A stretch of DNA of 37,699 nucleotides from Entamoeba histolytica HM-1:IMSS (lineage: Eukaryota; Evosea; Mastigamoebida; Endamoebidae). Of the stretch, positions 1 to 7,614 are shown piece after piece. The stretch spans positions 8,845 to 46,543 of the forward strand of contig NW_001914987.1 in the NCBI RefSeq assembly GCF_000208925.1, read 5' to 3'. A program made the position numbers and the translations under genes. Below the pieces are notes generated by a model. That model saw only the letters and a list, made by a program, of their open reading frames with translations. It did not search any database and had not been told where the DNA came from. Within the stretch, counting starts at the first letter, position 1, and each line of letters begins with the position of its first letter.

Positions 1-1402
1 TTGGTTGATGTGTTGGTCCATCTTCTCCTACTCCAATAGAATCATGAGTAAAAACAAATATTGATGGATAATGTGAAAGTGCTGCCAATCTAATAGTTGG
101 TCTACAATAATCACTAAATACAAAGAATGTAGATCCATATGCAATTAATCCTCCATAAATACTCATTCCATTATCCATATTTCCCATAGCATGTTCTCTA
201 ATTCCATAATGAATATTTCTTCCTTTAGGATCTTCATGGAATGATACTCCTGGAAGTACGACTTTAACACTTCCTCCAACATCAGCAGTTCCTCCAATTA
301 TTTCTGGTAATTTTTGTGCAATTTCATTAAATGCTTTTCCTGAACTAATTCTTGTAGCTTCACCTTTTTCATCTGCTTTAATTTCTTCTTTAAATAATTC
401 TGAAATACTTGAAATATCTCTCTTAAGTCTACGTTCAAATTCTTTTGCAAGTTCTACTTCTTCTTTCTTATATTCTTCATACATCTTTTTCCATTCTGTA
501 TGTTTTAAACTTCCTCTTTCTGATGCTGCATGATAAACTGCATAAACATCTTCATCAACATGAAACTCTTCTGTAACTCCATATGCTTTCTTCATTAATT
601 CTAATTCTGGTCCTGGTGGTTCTCCATGTGCTTTAGAAGTGCCTTGTTTATTTGGCATACCAAGTCCAATAGTAGTTTTACAACAAATAAGAGTTGGTTT
701 ATCTGATGCTTTTGCTAAAACAAGTGCTGCATCAATTTCATTTACATTATCTCCATTACATTTCAATACATTCCAATTATATGCTTCAAATCTTTTTCCA
801 ACATCTTCTGTAAATGCAAGATTAGTATTTCCATCAATAGTAATATGATTATCATCATATAAACAAATTAATTTATTTAATTTCATATGACCAGCAAGTG
901 ATGCTGCTTCTGCAGTAACTCCTTCCATCAAACATCCATCTCCAAGTAATACATATGTATAATTATCAATGATTTTCTTATCTTTAGTATTAAATGTAGC
1001 TGCCATATGTTTTTCTGCTGCTGCTAATCCAACAGCAGTTGACATTCCTGCTCCAAGAGGTCCACCAGTAACTTCAACACCTTCAGTCCATCCATATTCA
1101 GGATGTCCAGGTGTTTTAGAGTCTAATTGTCTAAATTCTTTTAAATCTTCCATAGAAATATTATATCCCAATAAATGGTTAATAACATATAATAATGATG
1201 ATCCATGTCCATTAGAAAGAACAAATCTATCTCTTGAAATCCATTTTGGATCTTTTACATCAAATTTCATATGTTTTGTAAATAATGTATATGCAATAGT
1301 AGCACATCCTGTTGGTACTCCTGGATGTCCACTTTTAGCTTTATTAATCATTTCACATGCAAGAAGTCTAATAGTTTGAATACTTCGTTCTTCTAATGAC
1401 AT
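1..1402 (-). CDS. TKT: transketolase, 3' end beyond window
   Basis: Transketolase moves two-carbon ketol units between sugar phosphates using thiamine diphosphate, in the cytosolic non-oxidative pentose phosphate pathway. About 467 residues are visible out of the family's usual 650-680; the gene runs off the left edge. Visible motifs in order: KSGHPG (residue 24 on), NGHGSS near 64, GGPLGAG near 113, the thiamine-diphosphate/Mg motif GDGCLMEG at 154-161 with its downstream N, and in the pyrimidine-binding domain IREHAMGN followed by an HDSIGVGEDGPTHQP stretch at the edge. The start is the first ATG of the frame (1400-1402); a TATTTAAG box lies about 36 nt upstream and a GAAC between the two. 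No intron is visible. The assignment is secure; only the C-terminal domain is missing, because of the window boundary. Confidence 0.97.
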   Translation of the reverse strand, partial: MSLEERSIQTIRLLACEMINKAKSGHPGVPTGCATIAYTLFTKHMKFDVKDPKWISRDRFVLSNGHGSSLLYVINHLLGYNISMEDLKEFRQLDSKTPGHPEYGWTEGVEVTGGPLGAGMSTAVGLAAAEKHMAATFNTKDKKIIDNYTYVLLGDGCLMEGVTAEAASLAGHMKLNKLICLYDDNHITIDGNTNLAFTEDVGKRFEAYNWNVLKCNGDNVNEIDAALVLAKASDKPTLICCKTTIGLGMPNKQGTSKAHGEPPGPELELMKKAYGVTEEFHVDEDVYAVYHAASERGSLKHTEWKKMYEEYKKEEVELAKEFERRLKRDISSISELFKEEIKADEKGEATRISSGKAFNEIAQKLPEIIGGTADVGGSVKVVLPGVSFHEDPKGRNIHYGIREHAMGNMDNGMSIYGGLIAYGSTFFVFSDYCRPTIRLAALSHYPSIFVFTHDSIGVGEDGPTHQP

Positions 1403-1437
1403 AACACAAGAATAAGCTAAACACAGTTCAATTCTTA

Positions 1438-1445
1438 CTTAAATA
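1438..1445 (-). promoter_or_regulatory. TATA-like core promoter box of transketolase
   Basis: Reads TATTTAAG on the minus strand, matching the Entamoeba core element GTATTTAAA(G/C), about 36 nt upstream of the ATG. An ATTGAACTG motif (GAAC element) sits between it and the start at about 1425-1433. The identification is by motif and position only. Confidence 0.55.
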
Positions 1446-1694
1446 TTCTAATTGGTGTAGAATCTTGTTCTTATGAAAGACGAAGATTCTCGACGATCTT
1501 TTTCTCTTCTTCTTTTTTCTTTTCTTATTTCTTTTTTTTGTTATTTATAACGAAATCTAATATAATTATATTTTCAATTATTCTTCTCTTTATAACAATC
1601 ATTATCAAATTAACTTCTCCTTGTTGCTCTAAACTCTTCAAATAACAATGGCCCTATTTAATTACTACCTGTTTTTGTTTATTGATTTTTTTTG

Positions 1695-2132
1695 TTAATA
1701 ACAAAAATACAAACATGAAATAATTCTATCTTCGTTAACATAATTGTCATTTAACACACAATCTCTTTCATAATACAAAGAATCCCATTCATCTTTTGTG
1801 AGATAAAAAAATGGTCTATTTCTTTTGACATACTCAATAAATTCCTCTAATAATGGAAATAAACCATAAAATACTTTCAACATTCTTTCTAAATTCTCTC
1901 CTTCAATAATTCGTTTATTTCCATATATTTTAAATGCTTGTTGAACTAAATCATTGTTGCTCCACATTCCTTCTTGTATAAATATATTGAACGTATCTTT
2001 ATTACTTTCAATAATAAGTGTTTCTCTTGTATTATAATGAAATACAAAACAAGGCTCCTTAACCTTTCTTTTTATTCCACAGTATTTCTTTGTATATTTC
2101 ATTATGTCATCTAAGACTTGAACATTCAACAT
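1695..2132 (-). CDS. small hypothetical protein (145 aa), possibly spliced at its 3' end
   Basis: I do not recognise this protein. It is 145 residues, mixed alpha/beta in appearance, rich in Tyr, Phe, Lys and Asn, with no signal peptide or membrane segment. Codon use resembles neighbouring genes, and it opens with ATG closely following an AT-rich leader, which suggests a real gene. Oddity: a GTTTGT, the splice donor used by the other introns here, lies in the last codons (near 1715 on the minus strand), with AG acceptors about 45-70 nt downstream in an AT-rich stretch. If spliced, the last five or so residues would be replaced by a few others. The boundary at 1695 is therefore uncertain. It could also be a fragment of a larger lineage-specific family. 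Confidence 0.55.
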   Translation of the reverse strand: MLNVQVLDDIMKYTKKYCGIKRKVKEPCFVFHYNTRETLIIESNKDTFNIFIQEGMWSNNDLVQQAFKIYGNKRIIEGENLERMLKVFYGLFPLLEEFIEYVKRNRPFFYLTKDEWDSLYYERDCVLNDNYVNEDRIISCLYFCY

Positions 2133-2713
2133 TGTTTAATTGAGGAATTAAATTTTAAGATAAATTCTTAAAAGTTTTTTTTTAACATCATTTCTTGTAT
2201 TAAAATTAATGAATGAATGTTTTTTAACTCAAGAAATATTAATACAGATAACCATTTGTATTTTAATATTGTTTTAAAATTGATTATACCGATAGTAATC
2301 AACACCATTCAAGTCTTGATAAGTATAGTACTCAATATTATTGAATTAGGAATATTTGATTATTGGATTTGGTAATGTTTGGAATAACATGAAATATAAA
2401 GTTATACAACAAGTATGAAAGTGAGTATGTAGATTAAGAATAAGAAAATCATTTTCATTAAAGAAAAAAGAAGTGCTTAGTGAAGATAAATTTTGTCCTA
2501 AGAGTAGTTTATTTATTGAAAACAGTGAGGAGTGAATAATAAAAAGGATTTTTAGATACAAATACAATATCAAAAGATAAAAACAAATTATTAATGAAAA
2601 GTACAAATTTGTCATAAAGAAGCTTTGTTATCAGTCAATTTTAATAGTTATTTTTGAGTTAAATAAAAGAATAAAACATGGTTTAAATTAATAAATGAAA
2701 CCTAGTTATTCAC
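2133..2713. other. intergenic spacer
   Basis: AT-rich spacer between the orphan gene and the 3' end of the FERM-LRR gene. A minus-strand open frame at 2346-2615 is low-complexity Leu/Phe/Ile and looks like chance. No RNA gene, repeat or clear regulatory motif was seen. Confidence 0.5.
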
Positions 2714-5365
2714 TTAAAGAACGAAATGAATAGTAGGATGGTCATCCATTGCCTTCTTAATATCACTAGTTTTTAGTCCATTTTGTTCTAAACAAATCTT
2801 ATCAACTGACATTGTTTGTGGAAGTTCATTGTTAAGCCAGTTAATAAGTTCATCTTTAGTGATGGCTTCAAGTTTCCTTAAACGTAACACACTTAAGTGT
2901 TGACACATCATCAATAAATCAGAAACTTTATTCATATAGGAACCAAGAGGATTACCATCAAGTGATAATTTTATTAAAGAAGGATGGTTTATGATAGCAT
3001 CAAAGATGGAACCAATTTGTTCAGCAGGGAAATTCATTCCAGAAATGTGTAAATTCTTTAATGTTTTATTGCCACGAATCATTTCAGCAATACAAACATA
3101 GTTCCCCTTTCTAAAGAGTGAAGAATTATAACCAACTTTAAATTTGGTTAATTTCGTTGTACAAGAAAGATAATTAACCATATATGATGCACATGAATCA
3201 GAGATTTGACAATCGTTTGCACTGAATTGTGTAATACATAAGTTAGTCTTTTCATAAGCCAAAAGAATTTCAAAGATTTTACTCATATCTCCTTTTAATT
3301 TAGCTCCACTTACATCAATAGCATTCAAATGACAAACTGGTCGTTGAATGATTTTCATTAATCTCTTTACATCACTTGTACTTAAATCAACTCCTGCAAC
3401 GTCTAATCTGTTAATTGGTGGGAATTTAACTATTTTTCCTTCTTCAGTAATATCACTAATATATGAAATAACATCACCCATTCCATCGTTACCGCTTAAT
3501 CTTAATTCTTTCAAAACTCTACTATCAGCTAATCCTTTAAGAATTGAATGAACAATATCTTTTGGTAATCCACAATGTCTTACATCAAGTATTTGAAGTT
3601 TCTTTAATCGTTGAACTAAATTACCTAATTCAGCACCACCTGCACCAATGTTATTATTTTTAATAATCAATTGTTGAAGATTAGGGAAGTCTGAGATAAG
3701 TCTAATAACTTGACCAGCATCTTGTCTAGTAAGAGCTAATCCTCTAATATCTAATCTAAACAAAGCATTTCTATTTATTGATCTTAAAACAGTTTGTAAT
3801 GCACTTCCACTTAATTCAGAATTATTTGATAGATTCAAATATTCAAGAGAGTTACAAGCTCTAAATCCATCAACAATATTTTTTGCAATGTCATCAGTTA
3901 ATCCAATATTACTTAAATCAATTCTTTTTAATGCAATTGGAGATTTAAGAATTAAACAAAGAGCTTTTGCAAATTCATTTGTTTTACCAAGTTCCATATT
4001 ATCTGCCAAAGAGAGTTCTTGGGCGTTGAAGGTTTCTTGAACATCTTTTCCTCCACGAGATTTAAATGTACGATCAATACTTTCTGCAAAAACAGTTAGT
4101 TGAGTGATAGAAACATCTGTTGAAGCAAAATTTATAGTAGTTAAATTGTGATTTTGTTTGATTGCAGTAAGAATAGAAGCAAGAATACGTTTTGGAGCAA
4201 TTTGTTCGAGATAAGCATCAGCAGCAGCGACTTGAATATTTTCATGGAAATAAGATAAACGATTAGTAAGGAAGACAATTTCTTCTCTTTTTTTAGAGAA
4301 ATCAAATAATTTGTCATCTTCAGCAAAGTGAAGTGAAACAGGTTTTTCTACATCAGGAGAAGTTTCACCACAAAGGTAGAAATAACCAGATAATAATGAA
4401 ACTAATTTTTCAGCTCTTCCAGTTTTGATTTGAAGATTTTTATTATTCTTGAAATAAACAACAGCAGAATCTCCAGTAGAGTAAATAGATTTAATGTCAT
4501 GCATTGGATAGAATGTAATATCTTCAATTAAGTCAGAAAGATAAACGATGATTCCATCATAAACAATACCTACATGAACTTTTTTTCCTGATAAAACTGA
4601 GTCAAACATAGTTGCACCAAAAGAGTGTGATCTTTGTGCCATTTGAATGAATGACAATTTAAGGGTGTTTAAGTTAGTTTGATTTTTTAATTTTTCATGA
4701 ATTCCCATAGAAGAACGTAACATATTTTCTTTTCCATAATTTTCTATGACCATAGGATTACAGAAACGTCCAATATCAATTAATGTAGCTTCTTGTTCTT
4801 TAAAATTACCAAATGTCATTTGAATAGCAACAGCAGCAAGAGCATTAGCAATCTTTCTTTCGATAGGGAAAGGTTCTTCAAACATAGTAGTTTTAAGACA
4901 TTGATAAATATAATCAATATTCTTTTCTCCTGATGTTTTTTGACTAGCATTAAATGGACAAATCCATTGCATTCTAAATCCTAAATTACTTGAATCATTA
5001 ATTTTCTCTTGGAATAATGTTTTTGTATTGTTAAAGAATTTAGTTGGTATTTGAGTATTTTCTTTTAATTCACAAAGATAGAATAAATTTAATGTAATAC
5101 CTAATTTGCTTTTTAGTTGGTCAATAACATCACTAACTTTAGCAGTATCTTGGATATTTAAATTAACTGTGTCTTTATTGGCTAAATGAATTTTAAGATG
5201 AAGAGTAATATTATTACCTGTTTTTTCTACTTGTTGAAGTGACTGAGATAAATTACCCATGTCTTTCATTTCCTTTTCAAGGTCATTCATTCCTGCTCTA
5301 CTTCTTTTTTTCTTTACATTTGTCTTTCTTCTAATAACAATAGCATCGAAATCTGCTAAACTCAT
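2714..5365 (-). CDS. talin-type FERM head fused to leucine-rich repeats
   Basis: An 883-residue single-exon protein, likely at the cytoskeleton-membrane interface. Residues 1-50 are basic and linker-like. Residues 52-138 look like a FERM F1 ubiquitin-like lobe (alternating beta strands, then a helix around SDVIDQLKSKLGI). Residues 150-240 are the helical F2 lobe, with EPFPIERKIANALAAVAIQM. Residues 245-333 resemble a PTB/PH-type F3 lobe ending in EKLVSLLSGYFYLC, very like the closing helix of talin F3 (EQIAQLIAGYIDII). From about 390 to the end lie ribonuclease-inhibitor-type leucine-rich repeats of about 28 residues (LKRIDLSNIGL, LEYLNLSNNSEL, LQQLIIKNNNI, LQILDVRHCGL, LKELRLSGNDG and others). 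The LRR part recalls CARMIL, but the N-terminus is FERM rather than a lone PH domain. Talin F3 binds integrin-type tails; a similar role with an amoebic receptor is inference. Confidence 0.82.
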   Translation of the reverse strand: MSLADFDAIVIRRKTNVKKKRSRAGMNDLEKEMKDMGNLSQSLQQVEKTGNNITLHLKIHLANKDTVNLNIQDTAKVSDVIDQLKSKLGITLNLFYLCELKENTQIPTKFFNNTKTLFQEKINDSSNLGFRMQWICPFNASQKTSGEKNIDYIYQCLKTTMFEEPFPIERKIANALAAVAIQMTFGNFKEQEATLIDIGRFCNPMVIENYGKENMLRSSMGIHEKLKNQTNLNTLKLSFIQMAQRSHSFGATMFDSVLSGKKVHVGIVYDGIIVYLSDLIEDITFYPMHDIKSIYSTGDSAVVYFKNNKNLQIKTGRAEKLVSLLSGYFYLCGETSPDVEKPVSLHFAEDDKLFDFSKKREEIVFLTNRLSYFHENIQVAAADAYLEQIAPKRILASILTAIKQNHNLTTINFASTDVSITQLTVFAESIDRTFKSRGGKDVQETFNAQELSLADNMELGKTNEFAKALCLILKSPIALKRIDLSNIGLTDDIAKNIVDGFRACNSLEYLNLSNNSELSGSALQTVLRSINRNALFRLDIRGLALTRQDAGQVIRLISDFPNLQQLIIKNNNIGAGGAELGNLVQRLKKLQILDVRHCGLPKDIVHSILKGLADSRVLKELRLSGNDGMGDVISYISDITEEGKIVKFPPINRLDVAGVDLSTSDVKRLMKIIQRPVCHLNAIDVSGAKLKGDMSKIFEILLAYEKTNLCITQFSANDCQISDSCASYMVNYLSCTTKLTKFKVGYNSSLFRKGNYVCIAEMIRGNKTLKNLHISGMNFPAEQIGSIFDAIINHPSLIKLSLDGNPLGSYMNKVSDLLMMCQHLSVLRLRKLEAITKDELINWLNNELPQTMSVDKICLEQNGLKTSDIKKAMDDHPTIHFVL

Positions 5366-5672
5366 CTCTTAATTATGTATTTTTAAGTTTTTTTTAATCT
5401 TTTCTTTAAATATTTGACACGGTATATCTCTATTTAGAACTACAAAATTTTATTGTGTTATATAAAACAACAATATAATAACATATTCTAAAAAAAGAGA
5501 TTTTTATTCAAATCATAAATATTCTGGATACGACAAAAACGAAAATGAATTTATTATTGATTTCGTAAATGGATAGTTAATAAAAGATATGAATCTTCAT
5601 GAGTCGATGAAAATTCTCTTATTTCAATGTTATAAGCATTTTGAGGAACTTATCTTTTATAAAGAATAGACA
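5366..5672. promoter_or_regulatory. divergent promoter region
   Basis: The 307-nt space between the divergent starts of the FERM-LRR gene (-) and the Rab-like gene (+). Towards the left gene, TATTTAAAG reads on the minus strand at 5404-5412, about 39 nt before its ATG. Towards the right gene, GGAACTT at about 5646-5652 and a TTTTATAAAG box just after it precede the ATG at 5673. These match Entamoeba core elements by motif and spacing only. Confidence 0.5.
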
Positions 5673-6324
5673 ATGGAATACAAAGTATGTTTCTTTGGGT
5701 TTGAACATAGTGGAGTTAGAAGCTTTATCCATAGACTCATTAGTGGTAATTTCAGTGGAAATCCAGTAATTTTTAAAGAAGAATATGTTTGTTTATTATT
5801 CAATGTTGTTCCAATAAAACGATCAACTAATGTTAATGTCTTAGCAATCCATTGAGTACAAAATAAGTAAAAAAGTAGTAAAGATAAAGATTTGGGATAA
5901 TTTGACTCTAGAACAAAAACATAAATCAATTAATGAGTCATTTGTTAAAGATTCATCTGCTATTATCATAGTTTGTGATATTTTACAACCAAATATTGCT
6001 GTTAAATTTAAATCGCTTGTAACAAAAGTTCTTCTTTTTAAACCAAATTGTAAAATCCTTATTGCATTCACTAAGAGTGATCTTCTCAATTCTGGAATAG
6101 ATATAGAAATAGCTGAATTGATTCTGGAGAAAAAGCTGGATATGGTATCTGTTTCCTCTAAGACTGGTGATGGAATATCAAAAGTTGAGGAATTTATTAT
6201 TTCTCAAACCCAGGAAGGGTTGAATAAAAAGGATATTTCAAAGAAATTTTCATCAAGTATTAAAACACGTTTTACGAAAGAGAAAAATGGATTTTCAAGA
6301 ATACGGCAATTATGTAAGTTTTAA
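5673..6324 (+). CDS. Rab/Ras-like pseudo-GTPase, two exons
   Basis: Exons 5673-5786 and 5845-6324, joined in phase 0, give 197 residues with a small-GTPase layout. Splicing is needed: the unspliced frame stops at 5855, while the joined frame restores the beta2-beta3 strands (IEYKISKK then VVKIKIWDN). The nucleotide-binding motifs are badly degraded. The P-loop reads GFEHSGVRS, without the Lys-Ser/Thr pair of GxxxxGK(S/T). The G3 motif reads WDNLTLEQ where Rabs have WDTAGQE, losing the Gly and the catalytic Gln. The G4 motif TKSD and G5-like SSKTG remain. The C-terminus ends LCKF, which is not a normal Rab prenylation signal. It probably does not hydrolyse GTP and may not bind it tightly, so a scaffold-like role is inferred. 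The start follows a GAAC/TATA pair. Confidence 0.8.
5787..5844 (+). other. intron in Rab-like gene (58 nt)
   Basis: Starts GTTTGT and ends CTTAG; phase 0. Removing it bypasses the stop that ends the first frame and joins the GTPase beta2 strand in frame. Confidence 0.85.
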
Positions 6325-6472
6325 TATTACAGTGTAAATAACACAATTATTTTTGCTTTTTATGTTTTTCTTTTAAAATTTTACCAACAAAAAGAGAAAA
6401 TAAGAGTAATAGTAAAAATAAATTATAAAAGTATTAAAAATTAATAAGAAAGTACTAATAATTCATTTTTTC

Positions 6473-7371
6473 ATGGAACAACCACGATACAATAGACAAC
6501 CAATTATCACAAACGTTGAATGTAAGGAAGAAAAACTATCATTTCATATCGAAAGAACTGATACTTCAATGGTAAATGGGTTGAGAAGAGTCATTATGGC
6601 AGAAACACCAACTATTGCTATTCAACTTGTACGGGTTTATGCCAATTCATCGTATTTATGTGATGAATTTATTGCCCATAGATTGGGATTAATTCCAATT
6701 GACTCAACTCAAATACATAATTTTGAGGATGTTTGTTATAAATTAATAAAAAAAAGAAAAGAAATAACACGAAATAGACAGATGATGCAATATTAGAATT
6801 AAAAGAAGAAAATAATTCAAACCAACTAGTAGTTGTTACTTCAAATGATTTAGTTTCTATTGGAGATAAAAGAGTAGCTCCTGTAAACTACAAAAATGAT
6901 GTTGATCCTATAGTTATTACACAATTAGGTCCTAGACAAAATATTCATATGGTTTGTTATGTTAAGAAAGGTACAGGGAAGTTCCATGCTAAATGGAACC
7001 CAACGTGTCAGTGTGTATTTCAAACACTTGCTGATATTAGAATAAATGATGAAAAAATGATTTCACTTACACCAGAACAAAAACGTACATTCTGTGAACA
7101 ATGTCCTCAAAAACTATTTGATTATCAAGAAGTTGGAGAAAAAGTATTTATTAGAGGAGAAGAAAATTGTATTTTTTGTAATGAATGTACTGTTTATGCA
7201 AGGGATATTGGTCAACGTAACTTAGTTACTGTCACTCCAAAGACAGACCAGTTTGTTTTTAAAGTAGAAGGAACAGGAGTTTATCCACCAAAACAAATTA
7301 TTGAATTAGGATTGGAAGAAATGAAGAAGAAATTTGTCAATTTAAAGAAAGCATTGAATGAATCTAAATAA
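6473..7371 (+). CDS. RPB3: RNA polymerase II subunit RPB3, two exons
   Basis: Exons 6473-6730 and 6778-7371 (phase 0) encode 283 residues, normal for RPB3, the alpha-like subunit that pairs with RPB11 to nucleate Pol II assembly in the nucleus. Diagnostic blocks are TSMVNGLRRVIMAETPTIAI (31-50) and DEFIAHRLGLIPI (64-76); the 'DEFIAHRLGL' form favours RPB3 over the Pol I/III paralogue AC40. Later come KRVAPVNY, HAKWNP and FVFKVEGTG near the end. Two departures: the usual zinc-binding loop (CxxC...CxxC after LGLIPL) is absent, exactly where the intron lies. Also, residues 192-223 carry C192xxC195P and C217xxC220xxC223, in the place where archaeal Rpo3 has a ferredoxin-like iron-sulphur domain. 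The fourth ligand of the second set is Ala227. Binding of a metal or cluster is inference. Confidence 0.92.
6731..6777 (+). other. intron in RPB3 (47 nt)
   Basis: GTTTGT...ATAG, phase 0. Without splicing the frame ends at 6796, whereas splicing reads through to the conserved HAKWNP block. Confidence 0.9.
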
Positions 7372-7614
7372 GAAAGATATAATAAAAAAAATACATCTTC
7401 TTTTTAACTACGTTCATTCGTTTTTTATAAGTTTAATAATAATAAAATTAATAAAAAATCTAATTTAATTAGAAGTTGAAATGATATTTTCAATAAACAC
7501 TTTTAGAGAAATAGAAGTAAATTAAATATAATAAATTTACTAATCAGATTGGTTAATTACATTTAGAATCTTTTAATACAAAAAAAATAGAATTTAGACA
7601 TTTGTTAATTAATC

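Noticed and set aside
639..1379. Plus-strand frames inside the transketolase gene
   Set aside because: Antisense shadows of a clearly coding minus-strand gene.
2346..2615. 89-codon minus-strand frame with a hydrophobic N-terminus
   Set aside because: Composition is that of AT-rich spacer; no start context, no recognisable domain, and no splice path to a neighbour.
6314..6336. GTAAGT...TACAG at the end of the first Rab-like gene
   Set aside because: At about 19 nt it is too short for an intron; the stop at 6322-6324 is kept.
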